A stretch of 64,000 nt of DNA from Myxosarcina sp. GA_180221_E-2-1-MAG-40_15 (GTDB lineage: Bacteria; Cyanobacteriota; Cyanobacteriia; Cyanobacteriales; Xenococcaceae): positions 108,259 through 172,258 of the forward strand of contig JAIMKV010000001.1 in NCBI GenBank assembly GCA_020692205.1, in the 5' to 3' direction. The notes below the pieces were generated by a model. The model had not been told where the DNA came from, did no database searches, and saw only the letters and a list, made by a program, of their open reading frames with translations. A program made the position numbers and the translations under genes. This document shows, one piece after another, positions 54,215-63,367 of the stretch. Numbering within the stretch: the first letter of the stretch is position 1; every line of letters starts with the position of its first letter.

Positions 54215-54742
54215 TTAGTTAGCCGAAAAATCAGCAGCATCATTAAACATCTGTCCTGTTCTTTCTAAAAGTTTATTATCAGGATCGGCGCGATCTATAG
54301 CTGGCTGTTTGACAGCTGGGATTTGTGTTGGATCTAATAACTTTTTTTTGGTTTCAGGACTAACAAAATCATTTACGCTGTCTAAAGACTTAGCTTTTTT
54401 ATTTGAATACAGTAAACCTTCTACCTGATTATCGTCTGTAGGATAGGTGGTTTTGCTGTTGTTAGCTGCTGCTAGATAATTTGCTTCTAGTAAGCTAGCG
54501 TGGTCTTTATTTTTGCTCAATCTCGAATCGTTGGCAGGAGATTTATATTGAGTCATCCCATCTCCCCCTGCTTTATGCGGATTATTCTGTCCGCCTAACT
54601 GGACTGGTGAATTATTAGGACGCGCACCTAGCTTGTCACCATTGTTACAGGCTGTGGTTACGAATAAGATCGTAGCGAGTAAAAAAGCCGTAGCAATTTT
54701 GGTTAATTTGTGTATGTGTTTCATTAGAAAATTTTTATTCAT
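54215..54742 (-). CDS. Lipoprotein with KAKSLDSV module (paralogue 2)
   Basis: Start set at the ATG at 54742; an upstream TTG is in frame. The 175-residue protein has a lipoprotein signal (IATAFLLATILFVTTACNNG) followed by a polar, asparagine-rich linker. The last 65 residues carry GLLYSNKKAKSLDSVNDFVS, then PETKKKLLDPTQIP and KQPAIDRADPDNKLLERTGQ, closely matching paralogue 1 at 29467-29817. The linker here (about 75 residues, with NLLEANYLAAANN-type text) is unique. It is transcribed with the PfpI gene 40 bp downstream. The family is unknown. Confidence 0.8.
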   Translation of the reverse strand: MNKNFLMKHIHKLTKIATAFLLATILFVTTACNNGDKLGARPNNSPVQLGGQNNPHKAGGDGMTQYKSPANDSRLSKNKDHASLLEANYLAAANNSKTTYPTDDNQVEGLLYSNKKAKSLDSVNDFVSPETKKKLLDPTQIPAVKQPAIDRADPDNKLLERTGQMFNDAADFSAN

Positions 54743-54939
54743 AGTTGATTTAACTTTGGGCAAATAAATTTTGACGGATGATTCCTCAAAATTAAATGCT
54801 TTATTACCTACAACTTATCGACCTAATGAATAAATTGCTTCCAACTAAAGTCGGATTATTAATTTGGTTGCCAGTGAACTGAGTCGTAATTGCAGAGGCG
54901 GGGGCTGTGTCCGCGCCCTGGTAAGCCCAGTGAAACCAC

Positions 54940-55695
54940 CTATAACTGGGCAAAAAGCTGTAACCAGTCAGTAGTAGTTGGTCTGTCCCCCGAATTGATC
55001 ATTGAAAAATCTTTATTAATTGTCGTGTCGTGAAATAAAGCTTCGACGCAAGCATTTGCCACATCTATGCGACTAGTTTCACCGCTTAGGCGATCGCCTA
55101 ATTCAATCTTCACAGCTTTTTTACCGTCGGTTTTAGCGCGTAACAAGGTATTTAAATCATAGGAAGTGTAAGGACCATCAATTAATCTCGCGGGGCGAAT
55201 AATTGTATAAGGTAAGCCTGAAGCAATGATGGCTTGTTCTCCCATTAATTTGGCATCCAATACGCCAAAAGCGTTAAGAAGATTATAAGGAAGCTCATCT
55301 TTACGCAATACACCACAGGAAGAAATAAACACAAACCGGTTTAAATCTTGGGGTGCAGCAACCACTAAATTTTTAACTCCTTCACCGTCTACCTCTTCAG
55401 GACTATTTGCAGGTTGAAACAAATTGGCAAAATCCCATCTTAGGGAAGGAAAAGCGGTTGTCCCTGTACAGCAAATAATATAGTTTATGTCTGTTGTCGC
55501 ATCAAGCAATGTATTAGGATAGCGAATGTCTCCCTCGGCGATTTCTACTTTGCGATCAAACATCGATTCCGCTTTTGATCTAGTTCTGGTTAAGGCTCGA
55601 ACACTAAGATCTCTAGCTAACAGCTTGGCAACTACCAACTGTCCCACCCCACCAGTAGCGCCCGCGACTAAAATTTTATCTGAGTTAGATATCAT
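54940..55695 (-). CDS. NAD(P)H-binding SDR-like protein
   Basis: A 251-residue Rossmann protein with KILVAGATGGVGQLVVAKLL, the G-x-x-G-x-x-G dinucleotide loop of atypical SDR/NmrA-like proteins. It continues with AEGDIRYPNTLLDATTDINY and the region RFVFISSCGVLRKDELPYNL, then YTIIRPARLIDGPYTSYDLN. The catalytic Y-x-x-x-K of classical SDRs is absent, so it may bind rather than reduce. In cyanobacteria and plants such proteins often serve photosystem or chlorophyll assembly, and others sense NAD(P). It joins the PfpI-lipoprotein pair on the same strand. Confidence 0.85.
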   Translation of the reverse strand: MISNSDKILVAGATGGVGQLVVAKLLARDLSVRALTRTRSKAESMFDRKVEIAEGDIRYPNTLLDATTDINYIICCTGTTAFPSLRWDFANLFQPANSPEEVDGEGVKNLVVAAPQDLNRFVFISSCGVLRKDELPYNLLNAFGVLDAKLMGEQAIIASGLPYTIIRPARLIDGPYTSYDLNTLLRAKTDGKKAVKIELGDRLSGETSRIDVANACVEALFHDTTINKDFSMINSGDRPTTTDWLQLFAQL

Positions 55696-55967
55696 CTTGT
55701 TTCTTGGTTTTATCTGAGAATTATGTCAAAAGTGATTAGCTTTCATCTTCATTGTTATCGATAATTAGCCAGATAACTTCTCTCGAATTAATGATGATCT
55801 ATTCTCGAAGCATCTTTCTTACTAGTTATCAGGATCTGGCTGCGTTGAGATTATTTTGACCCCTGCCATTGCCCCAGATGCGATGCTAAGACCAGTTCTT
55901 CCGTCTCCCGATCGCCAAACATTGTTATATTAAAACTCTATAAAGATATATTAAACATTCATTTTTA

Positions 55968-56960
55968 ATGAGTTTATTCTACATCCTTGGTTTTCTATTA
56001 ATCCTTTTAAGCGTGGGGATTGGTGTCTATTTACTTACTGCCCGAAGTTATCAATCTGTTGATTCTGTTGCCAACTCTTACGATGAATGGACAGAAGACG
56101 GAATTTTAGAATTTTACTGGGGCGAGCATATCCACTTAGGACATTATGGCTCACCACCTAAGTCCCAAGACTTCATCGCTGCTAAATATGACTTTGTACA
56201 TGAGATGGTACGTTGGGGTGGTCTAGAAAACTTACCTGCTGGCACTACGTTATTAGATGTTGGTTGTGGAATTGGCGGCAGCAGCCGTGTTTTAGCAAAA
56301 GATTATAACTTTGAGGTAACGGGTGTCACAATTAGCCCCCAACAGGTGAAGCGCGCTCAAGAATTAACTTCTGAAGGAGTAAACGCCAAGTTTCAGGTAG
56401 ATGATGCGATGGCTCTTTCTTTTCCCGATGCCAGTTTTGATGTAGTGTGGTCTGTCGAGGCTGGCCCTCATATGCCCGATAAAGCAGTTTTTGCTAGAGA
56501 ATTATTGCGCGTATTAAAGCCAGGAGGTATCTTAGTTGTAGCAGACTGGAATCAACGAGACGATCGCACTATTCCTCTTAACTTCTGGGAAAAACCAGTG
56601 ATGAAGCAGTTATTGGATCAATGGTCACATCCTGCCTTTTCTAGTATTGAAGGCTTTGCCGAATTATTAACCGAGACAGGATTAGTAGAAGGGGAAGTGG
56701 TCACCGACGACTGGACAGCACAAACTCTTCCTTCCTGGCTTGATTCTATCTGGCAAGGAATTATTAAACCCAAAGGATTAATTTTATTTGGTTTCTCTGG
56801 CTTGATTAAATCTCTGCGAGAAGTTCCTACCCTACTTTTAATGCGCCTCGCTTTTGGATCAGGTCTTTGTCGCTTTGGTATGTTCCGCGCCACTAGAGCT
56901 AATGTAACTTCACAAACAGCAGCAGTCGGCAATAACGCAGCTATGGGAAGCGCAAATTAG
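55968..56960 (+). CDS. MPBQ/MSBQ methyltransferase
   Basis: The 330-residue enzyme methylates 2-methyl-6-phytyl- and solanesyl-benzoquinol in tocopherol and plastoquinone synthesis at the membrane. It begins with a hydrophobic anchor (MSLFYILGFLLILLSVGIGV). The SAM loop is TLLDVGCGIGGSSRVLAKDY and the family block is WSVEAGPHMPDKAVFARELL, followed by LVVADWNQRDDRTIPLNFWE. The whole sequence closely resembles my recollection of Synechocystis Sll0418. The gene stands alone, facing the hydrolase gene that follows. Confidence 0.94.
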   Translation: MSLFYILGFLLILLSVGIGVYLLTARSYQSVDSVANSYDEWTEDGILEFYWGEHIHLGHYGSPPKSQDFIAAKYDFVHEMVRWGGLENLPAGTTLLDVGCGIGGSSRVLAKDYNFEVTGVTISPQQVKRAQELTSEGVNAKFQVDDAMALSFPDASFDVVWSVEAGPHMPDKAVFARELLRVLKPGGILVVADWNQRDDRTIPLNFWEKPVMKQLLDQWSHPAFSSIEGFAELLTETGLVEGEVVTDDWTAQTLPSWLDSIWQGIIKPKGLILFGFSGLIKSLREVPTLLLMRLAFGSGLCRFGMFRATRANVTSQTAAVGNNAAMGSAN

Positions 56961-57000
56961 CATTTATGCTGGATGATAATAGCTAATAACTACTAATACG

Positions 57001-57885
57001 CTATTGATGTTGCTTAATCCAAGACAACAAAATAGGATTAACTACTTCTGGTGCTTCATCTTGAGGACAATGACCTAAACCTTCGAGGGGAATAAACTCA
57101 TCTACAGTAGATATTTTGGCTAATTCTTTGCCCATCTCTACAGGTTCCCAGGGATCTTCTGTCCCCCATAGCAAAATAGTAGGACAGGTAAGGCGAGGAA
57201 GTAAATCTTCTGGCAAAGGGCCTTGAGAGTAGCGGGTAAAGGCTAAAAACACATCTGCTGCGCCTTGATCTTGAGAGGGCTTCATTAAAAGATCAATTAG
57301 TTCATCGGTGACGGCTTCGGGGCGACGGTAAGCCTGTAATAAGATCTTACGGACAACGTTTGGTTTGGCGATTTGTTTAAAGAAAAAATTACCAATTTGC
57401 CGATTTCCCAGTACCCGCTGCATTACTAATGAGCCATAATTACGATACCAGGGCAGAGTAATTCGTTTGCGATCGTGTAATAGCCTAATTGAGCAGTTAA
57501 TTGCTGCTACTCCTAAAGCTAATTCTGGATGTTCCACCGCAGTTTGCATTACTACAATACAACCGATAGAATTGCCAATTAAAAAAGCTGAACCACCCAC
57601 TACATCTCGACAAAAATCGGCAAGCTGTTCTCCCCAAGTTTCAAAAGTATAGTTAACTGTTCCTGGTTGAGGTTTGTCTGAACCACCAAAACCAATCAAA
57701 TCGATCGCATAACAACGACAAGATTCACCCAAAACTGGTAAGTTCTGGCGCCAGTGTCCCCAAGATGCGCCAAAACCATGCACCAGCACTACTGCTGAAC
57801 CAGTTTCCCCAGCTTGCTGATAAGTTATATTATGTCCTCGCCAGTTCCAAGTTTTTGGCGTTTGGGTAATTGAGATCGCAGTCAT
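57001..57885 (-). CDS. Alpha/beta fold hydrolase (cyanobacterial type)
   Basis: This 294-residue protein has HGFGASWGHWRQNLPVLGES with the oxyanion loop, the nucleophile motif AFLIGNSIGCIVVMQTAVEH (serine in G-N-S-I-G), an aspartate in ILLWGTEDPWEPVEM and the histidine in PLEGLGHCPQDEAPEVVNP. It belongs to a conserved cyanobacterial/plastid group of hydrolases related to pheophytinase-type enzymes; the substrate is not established here. It converges on the MPBQ methyltransferase gene and is 40 bp from it. Confidence 0.9.
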   Translation of the reverse strand: MTAISITQTPKTWNWRGHNITYQQAGETGSAVVLVHGFGASWGHWRQNLPVLGESCRCYAIDLIGFGGSDKPQPGTVNYTFETWGEQLADFCRDVVGGSAFLIGNSIGCIVVMQTAVEHPELALGVAAINCSIRLLHDRKRITLPWYRNYGSLVMQRVLGNRQIGNFFFKQIAKPNVVRKILLQAYRRPEAVTDELIDLLMKPSQDQGAADVFLAFTRYSQGPLPEDLLPRLTCPTILLWGTEDPWEPVEMGKELAKISTVDEFIPLEGLGHCPQDEAPEVVNPILLSWIKQHQ

Positions 57886-58012
57886 ATTTTTTTGCTGTCA
57901 AATTTTAGATTTGAATTCTCTTTTTTATTATTGTCTGATTACTCAGCTTGATCGATCAATTGTGTCTGTACAATAATTCAGTAACTCGATTTTGACCAAC
58001 GGTCAGAGCAGG

Positions 58013-58102
58013 CTCCGTCGTTCTACGGCGGAGTAATCTCTGACTTCTGACTTTATGCGAAGCGGTATACCCATAACGGACGGGTACAAGCCCTTTAGGG
58101 CT
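58013..58102. repeat. Dispersed repeat segment with hairpins and a heptamer
   Basis: CTCCGTCG/CGGCGGAG (58013-58033) is a hairpin with one mismatch; a CTGACTTCTGACTTT heptamer pair follows; then TATGCGAAGCGGTATAC (58054-58070, shared with 52.1 kb) and AGCCCT-TT-AGGGCT (58089-58102). The last hairpin may also terminate the PhoD gene. Confidence 0.6.
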
Positions 58103-58115
58103 AACTAATGTTGAT

Positions 58116-60395
58116 TTAGGAAATAAATCGGCGATCTACTTTGTCATCTAAAAAGACTTCATAGCTACTTTTAACCATTCCAGTTTCTTTCCAGGGAGGA
58201 TGCCAGTATGTTTCTTGAATCACTGTCTTGTTTTTTGACCAGCAAAATCTGACTAAGCTCAGATTGTTTCTACCGATAACTTCAGAACCTTCTTGAAGCC
58301 AGCGATTACGCCAAAATATTCTCGTCAACCAATTAAATATTTGATCCACCAAGTTGAGTTTAGGTTCAGTTTTTCTTGCTTGTCGCCAAGATAAAGATTT
58401 GGCAGGCTGTCGTTTAATCCACTCAATCCGATATTGCCAATCTGGAGCGGAATTTTTTTGGTTGAGCGATTTTTTTTGCCACCACTTTGATTGAGGTAGT
58501 TTAACTTGTTTGAGAGATTTATTCCAACCTAGCCAGCGTTCTGTAGATTCAGGCAACAAAGATTTAAGCTTAGTATGTACGATTCGCGTCGCTAATTCTG
58601 AGTTTTTGATGGCACTGGAAGTTAGCTGGACAATTACCGATGTCTCATAGGTATCGTGATTCCAATGAACCAGACGAACTGCACAACTATAGTGGATATC
58701 TCCTGAGAGAATAATTACGCGATCGCGTTTTTGACACAGATTAAGCAGCAGAGTGATAAAAGCTGTTTCGTTAATATTCCACGCATCCCCAACGTCATTA
58801 CTAAATACACGATTGCGACTTAACTCGTATTGCTGAATGCGATCGATAATACCTAATGCCACTAAATTCGTCGGTAATACAACTAAGGTTGCTTCAATAT
58901 TAGCTGGCTTGTTGGCTAATGGTATTGCCAACTGTTGTTCAAAAGCAGAGGGAGACAGTAACATTGGTGGATCGATTTTGCACTCTGATCCTGTGGGATA
59001 ACCACGCCATGTTCGCGTATCTAAGACAATAACTTCATGACTTGTTCCCCAAACTTGGTAGTGCCAAGGAATAGCCTCTTGCTCGCGTGCTAAAACCAAA
59101 ACGCCTTGGTCTTGCTGATATTGCGGTGCTGCGGTAGTAGAGTTATTTGCTGGAATCCCTAAATAGCGATCGCATTCTGCTTTAGCCGCTAAATCTTGCC
59201 CTTTTGATTGCAGCCATCGAGTAGCTAGCTCAAATAGCTTAGCTCCGCTTGTTCCTGCCACAAAACGCTCTGGTGTATTGCCCCAGGCTTGGAAAAGGGC
59301 GTATGCCAGCAAACCGTTCTGTACCACTCTCTTACCTAAAGGTTTGCCCAAAACGCGATCGCACCACTCACGATTGAGATACCAATCATCACTAATGTCA
59401 TGATCGTCGCAGATAGTATAAACAGGAACATTAGCTAATGCTCGCCTGACTGTACTTAAATCTTGAAAAAAGCTTTGTAGATCTTGAATTTCTTTCTGCC
59501 ACACCTTTGTCTGTTGGCGACTCTTACCTAAGCTTGCACCATCTGGAATAATCTGGGGAACAAAAACAGACGACCATGCCAGTAAATATGCAGCAGCATA
59601 TTCGCCAAAACTAAATAGATGACTTTTGGCTTTGTCTTGCTTACCGTGTAACATCGCCGTCATCCCTGCTTCAATACGAGCTATCTCGCTTCTTTGTCCT
59701 GGGGGCAACTCATCGCTCACAATACTGCTACATTGGAGCGGTAATTCTTCTGACCAACCAAATAACAACTGACTGATTCCCTGACACAACCACAACATCG
59801 GATCAGCAACATCATCACCATAAATCTGATCTCCTGTCAGAAAAACTTGATGTGGTCTTTGATTAGCGTCTGAGGCAGCATCTTGAATTAGATGATCTAA
59901 ACAAGATAAAGTATCTTTACCACCACCATGAGGTTTACGACAAGAGCCATGAACAATGCGCAGGTAGTTCAAATCTTGTGGAGGTAAGCAAAATGTTGGT
60001 AACTGATGTGAAAAGTAACTAATGCTGTATTGCTGTTGACCATTAATTGCCCCAATTAAATCTTGATCTTCATCTTGGCAATGTAGGTCATAGGCATATA
60101 ACCTACCAGGTGTAAGTATGGTATCTGCTACAGGTACTGCGGTAACTGCTACAACGTAAAGATTTTTACCTAGTGCGATCGTCTCACGTCTACCTTGTAA
60201 GACCATTCTGCTTAATGCAGAGCAATTTCCCTCCTGTGTCTCATAGACTTTCAAGGTAACTGTATCAGGCTTTTTTAATGCTAACCAAACAGTAATTTCG
60301 TCTGATTGAACATGACACAGAATTGGACCAGCAATAATCAAAGGAAGCTGATCTAATTCTGGCAGATACCGAACAGCTAGATTGAGCTTAGACAA
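58116..60395 (-). CDS. PhoD-like metallophosphatase
   Basis: A 759-residue protein starting with TTG; no better start is near. Residues 1-140 form a beta-sandwich (LPLIIAGPILCHVQSDEITV). The metallo-phosphoesterase region runs from about 145: VHGSCRKPHGGGKDTL, QVFLTGDQIYGDDVADPMLW, YTICDDHDISDDWYLNREWC and DRVIILSGDIHYSCAVRLVH give the Asp, His and Asn ligands of a PhoD-type site. A C-terminal basic region (KSLLPESTERWLGWNKSLKQ) is extra. The family releases phosphate from esters and usually needs Ca and Fe. No signal peptide is clear, so it may work in the cytosol. Phosphate stress control is possible but no Pho box was identified. Confidence 0.88.
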   Translation of the reverse strand: MSKLNLAVRYLPELDQLPLIIAGPILCHVQSDEITVWLALKKPDTVTLKVYETQEGNCSALSRMVLQGRRETIALGKNLYVVAVTAVPVADTILTPGRLYAYDLHCQDEDQDLIGAINGQQQYSISYFSHQLPTFCLPPQDLNYLRIVHGSCRKPHGGGKDTLSCLDHLIQDAASDANQRPHQVFLTGDQIYGDDVADPMLWLCQGISQLLFGWSEELPLQCSSIVSDELPPGQRSEIARIEAGMTAMLHGKQDKAKSHLFSFGEYAAAYLLAWSSVFVPQIIPDGASLGKSRQQTKVWQKEIQDLQSFFQDLSTVRRALANVPVYTICDDHDISDDWYLNREWCDRVLGKPLGKRVVQNGLLAYALFQAWGNTPERFVAGTSGAKLFELATRWLQSKGQDLAAKAECDRYLGIPANNSTTAAPQYQQDQGVLVLAREQEAIPWHYQVWGTSHEVIVLDTRTWRGYPTGSECKIDPPMLLSPSAFEQQLAIPLANKPANIEATLVVLPTNLVALGIIDRIQQYELSRNRVFSNDVGDAWNINETAFITLLLNLCQKRDRVIILSGDIHYSCAVRLVHWNHDTYETSVIVQLTSSAIKNSELATRIVHTKLKSLLPESTERWLGWNKSLKQVKLPQSKWWQKKSLNQKNSAPDWQYRIEWIKRQPAKSLSWRQARKTEPKLNLVDQIFNWLTRIFWRNRWLQEGSEVIGRNNLSLVRFCWSKNKTVIQETYWHPPWKETGMVKSSYEVFLDDKVDRRFIS

Positions 60396-60558
60396 GGATA
60401 AATATTAATAAGTTTACTTTATGGTTTGATAGACTGATTATTTTAACTAATTTGTATGTTAACAGAAAGTATATTCATTTCACTTAAAGACAACTTGAAG
60501 AGAGTTAAATTAAACAATGCTTGGGAGCAAGGTTCAGGTATTTCCATCATTTCAATAA

Positions 60559-60972
60559 CTAATTGAGCGAGGCTATATTATTGTTATTAAGGGTTGCAGT
60601 ATTGTACCGGGCTAATTCTGCGCTTTTTTTGCCATAAACTCCAGCAATTTGTTGCTGACAACAGGCGATCGCAAATTCATTAAATTCTTCTCTCTCAACA
60701 CCATACATATGTTCAAAGTTGTCTAATTCAACTCGGCAAAAATGAGGACGTTGCTCATAGATCTGACATTTTCTCTGATGATGATCATAATTAATACACC
60801 AGCCGTCTTCGCCCACCAGGCTTAGATATACTTCTAGTTCCTCACTAGATAAGTATTCGGCTAGATCTGGTCGATCTTCGGGAGTCAGGTTGCAACAGGC
60901 ACCACAATTGCTGACACATTGCCATTTACTAACTGGGGAATGTTTAGTCTGAATTTTGTTTAAGTGCTTCAC
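60559..60972 (-). CDS. YkgJ family cysteine-cluster protein
   Basis: Starts with GTG at 60972. The 137-residue protein shows the zinc/iron-chelating pattern WQCVSNCGACCNLTPEDRPD, then YDHHQRKCQIYEQRPHFCRV and FAIACCQQQIAGVYGKKSAE. The spaced cysteines probably bind a metal cluster. YkgJ proteins are widespread, and their role is not established. The gene is divergent from rpsO across 172 bp. Confidence 0.93.
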   Translation of the reverse strand: MKHLNKIQTKHSPVSKWQCVSNCGACCNLTPEDRPDLAEYLSSEELEVYLSLVGEDGWCINYDHHQRKCQIYEQRPHFCRVELDNFEHMYGVEREEFNEFAIACCQQQIAGVYGKKSAELARYNTATLNNNNIASLN

Positions 60973-61144
60973 TTGATTATCTCGATTCCCTAACTGGATT
61001 TACCGCTAGCTAATCATGATAGACCAAAAACTGCGATGGTAATCATGCCATCAGTTTCGATTAAGGATGAAAGTTTTAAAAAATCGATGATAATATAATA
61101 GTTTGCAGTTTAAATATATCAAGACAATCTAAACTAGACCAACT

Positions 61145-61414
61145 ATGACTCTGACTCAACAGCGCAAACAAGAATTAATGGCAGAATACCAAATTCATGA
61201 GACTGATACTGGCTCTGCCGATCTACAAATTGCCGTTCTTACCGAAAGAATTAATCAGCTAACTGCTCACTTAAAAGCCAACAAAAAAGACCATTCTTCG
61301 AGAAGAGGTCTATTAAAAATGATTGGTCGCCGTAAAGGTCTTTTAGCTTATATCCAGAAAGAAGACTACGAGCGTTACCAAAAATTGATTGCTCGTCTTG
61401 GCATTCGCCGTTAA
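61145..61414 (+). CDS. rpsO: 30S ribosomal protein S15
   Basis: The 89-residue product binds 16S rRNA in the central domain of the 30S subunit. The sequence [20 protein letters not shown], then [20 protein letters not shown] and [20 protein letters not shown], is the complete S15 pattern. It is followed 12 bp later by the PAM68-like gene, so the two are probably one transcript, an order seen in many cyanobacteria. Confidence 0.98.
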   Translation: MTLTQQRKQELMAEYQIHETDTGSADLQIAVLTERINQLTAHLKANKKDHSSRRGLLKMIGRRKGLLAYIQKEDYERYQKLIARLGIRR

Positions 61415-61426
61415 TGATCAGACATT

Positions 61427-61891
61427 ATGCCATCAGATTCTAAACGGGGTCGCTTGCCCTTTGAACCCCGTAATAATAAAAAGGAAAAGCCTGCCAAATC
61501 TGCCCCCGCAACCACCGTCAAGCAGAAGCACCAGGCTACTTCAAGAAATTCTCGTCCCAACTCCAACCTGTCGGCAATCCCTGATGTGGTGAGTAAGCGC
61601 ATGGGACGGCGCATGGCAATATTCTGCGGGATTCCTTCAGTCTTGGGAATGTTGTCTTTATTGGTTTTTTATTGGCTGAAAGTAAACGAAGTTGTCGAAC
61701 TGCCTCCATATGCTGCTTTTGCCGTCTCCTTTGGGTTTTTAGGTTTAGGAGTCCTGGGCTTGAGCTACGGTCTGTTTTCTGCTTCCTGGGATGAGGAACG
61801 CGCTGGTAGTACCTTGGGGGGTGACGAATTTAAAGTTAACCTGGGAAGAACAAGAGACGCTTGGAAAGCCTCAAAAAAGACGGACAGTTAA
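61427..61891 (+). CDS. PAM68 family photosystem II assembly protein
   Basis: A 154-residue protein with a polar basic N-terminus (SDSKRGRLPFEPRNNKKEKP) and two membrane helices (IFCGIPSVLGMLSLLVFYWL; YAAFAVSFGFLGLGVLGLSY), between which lies KVNEVVELPP. The end GLFSASWDEERAGSTLGGDE and FKVNLGRTRDAWKASKK is characteristic of PAM68. In plants and Synechocystis (Sll0933) it aids early PSII assembly at the thylakoid. Its pairing with rpsO is as in other cyanobacteria. Confidence 0.93.
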   Translation: MPSDSKRGRLPFEPRNNKKEKPAKSAPATTVKQKHQATSRNSRPNSNLSAIPDVVSKRMGRRMAIFCGIPSVLGMLSLLVFYWLKVNEVVELPPYAAFAVSFGFLGLGVLGLSYGLFSASWDEERAGSTLGGDEFKVNLGRTRDAWKASKKTDS

Positions 61892-61971
61892 CTTAAAGAG
61901 CATGACACGCTTTCAACAAAGTAATTAAAGCGATCGCGATTTACCACTACAGATCGGGAGGTTAATCAACA

Positions 61972-62208
61972 ATGAATAAGTTATATGGGTAAGATTTTAA
62001 CCTTTGGCTCAAAGAGATGGCGATCGCGATTAAAAATCGAGATGTCAGCAAGATGGATTGGGACAATCTCCTAGAAGAAATTGAAGATATGGGAGCGAGT
62101 CAAAAAAGGGCTTTACGGAGCTATTTGAATCGTTTAAATGGTGCGTCGTCTAGTTTGAAGAGTATAATTGCGATCGCTAGACCTCCATTTGGTAAAAAAA
62201 TTTACTAA
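61972..62208 (+). pseudogene. Decayed DUF29 gene with in-frame stop
   Basis: From ATG at 61972 the frame reads MNKLYG, then TAA, then DFNLWLKEMAIAIKNRDVSK and MDWDNLLEEIEDMGASQKRA. This is a DUF29 N-terminus (D-F-x-x-W and D-W-x-N-L-x-E-E-I-E-x-M-G) interrupted by one stop codon and cut short by unrelated codons (SSSLKSIIAIARPPFGKKIY). A GGGAGG ribosome-binding sequence remains at 61956-61961. DUF29 proteins have unknown function and are often mobile. An intact reading frame starting at an internal ATG (62017) would give only 63 residues. The rest of the 61892-62254 gap holds nothing else. Confidence 0.8.
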
Positions 62209-62254
62209 TATTACTGATAAGGTCACTTACTCGATAAATTGGGGTTGTTAATTC

Positions 62255-63313
62255 ATGATTGTAGTAATGAAAGTCGGTTCTCCTGAGCAAGAGATTCAGA
62301 GGATAGAAGCCGAATTACAGGATTGGGGACTAACTCCAGAGAAGATCATCGGCAAGCACAAAATTGTTATGGGGTTAGTTGGCGACACCGCATCTTTAGA
62401 TCCTTTACTGCTACAAGAAATTAGTCCTTGGATCGAAAACGTCTTGCGAGTTGAAAAGCCTTACAAAAAGACTAGTTTAGAATACCGCAACGGAGAACAT
62501 AGCAAAGTAGTGGTGCCAACTCCCAACGGTGATGTTACCTTTGGCATCAATCATCCTGTAGTTGTGATTGCAGGGCCTTGTTCCGTCGAAAACGAAGCGA
62601 TGATCATTGAGACAGCCAAGGCAGTTAAGGCTGCTGGAGCCAGCTTTCTCAGAGGCGGTGCTTATAAACCCCGTACTTCTCCCTATTCTTTTCAAGGTCA
62701 TGGAGAAAGCGCTTTAGAATTATTAGCGGCTGCCAGAGATGCTAGCGGTTTGGGCATTATCACCGAAGTCATGGATACTGCCGATGTGGATAAAGTAGCA
62801 GAGTTTGCTGATATCGTGCAGGTAGGGGCGAGAAATATGCAGAATTTTCCCTTACTCAAAAAAGTCGGCGCGCAAGATAAACCAGTGTTTCTTAAGCGAG
62901 GAATGTCAGCCACTATTGATGATCTGTTAATGGCAGCAGAATATATTTTAGCTGCGGGTAATTCCAACGTAATTTTATGCGAACGTGGCATCCGCACTTT
63001 TGATAGCCAATATGTGCGCAACACTTTAGATCTAGCGGTCATACCAGTATTGCGCTCCTTAACTCATTTACCGATCGCGATCGATCCCAGTCACGGTGTC
63101 GGAGTGGCTAAATTCGTCTCCCCAATGGCAAAAGCAGCGATCGCCGCAGGGGCAGATTCTTTGATGATTGAAGTTCATCCCAATCCTGCCAAAGCTCTTT
63201 CTGATGGGCCTCAATCTCAAACTTTTGCAGGTTTTGCCGATTTGATGCAAGAATTAAGCGTGATTGGTACAGCAGTCGGTCGCTGGACAGAATCGCCTGT
63301 AGCAACAGTATAA
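62255..63313 (+). CDS. aroF: 3-deoxy-7-phosphoheptulonate synthase (DAHP synthase, type I beta)
   Basis: A 352-residue enzyme for the first step of the shikimate pathway. Residues 1-85 are an ACT-like regulatory ferredoxin-like domain (MIVVMKVGSPEQEIQRIEAE). The barrel carries VVIAGPCSVENEAMIIETAK, GASFLRGGAYKPRTSPYSFQ, VQVGARNMQNFPLLKKVGAQ, VFLKRGMSATIDDLLMAAEY and the metal/phosphate region AIDPSHGVGVAKFVSPMAKA. It lies after the DUF29 remnant and before an intrinsic terminator. Feedback control by an aromatic amino acid through the N-terminal domain is known in the family. Confidence 0.97.
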   Translation: MIVVMKVGSPEQEIQRIEAELQDWGLTPEKIIGKHKIVMGLVGDTASLDPLLLQEISPWIENVLRVEKPYKKTSLEYRNGEHSKVVVPTPNGDVTFGINHPVVVIAGPCSVENEAMIIETAKAVKAAGASFLRGGAYKPRTSPYSFQGHGESALELLAAARDASGLGIITEVMDTADVDKVAEFADIVQVGARNMQNFPLLKKVGAQDKPVFLKRGMSATIDDLLMAAEYILAAGNSNVILCERGIRTFDSQYVRNTLDLAVIPVLRSLTHLPIAIDPSHGVGVAKFVSPMAKAAIAAGADSLMIEVHPNPAKALSDGPQSQTFAGFADLMQELSVIGTAVGRWTESPVATV

Positions 63314-63321
63314 AAGATAAC

Positions 63322-63355
63322 GAGGTAAGCAATTTCTGCGGCTTATCTCATTTTT
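63322..63355 (+). terminator. Intrinsic terminator after aroF
   Basis: GAGGTAAGC (63322-63330) pairs with GCTTATCTC (63341-63349) with one G-U pair, followed by ATTTTT. It lies nine bases after the aroF stop. Confidence 0.75.
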
Positions 63356-63367
63356 GGCACTAAAATT

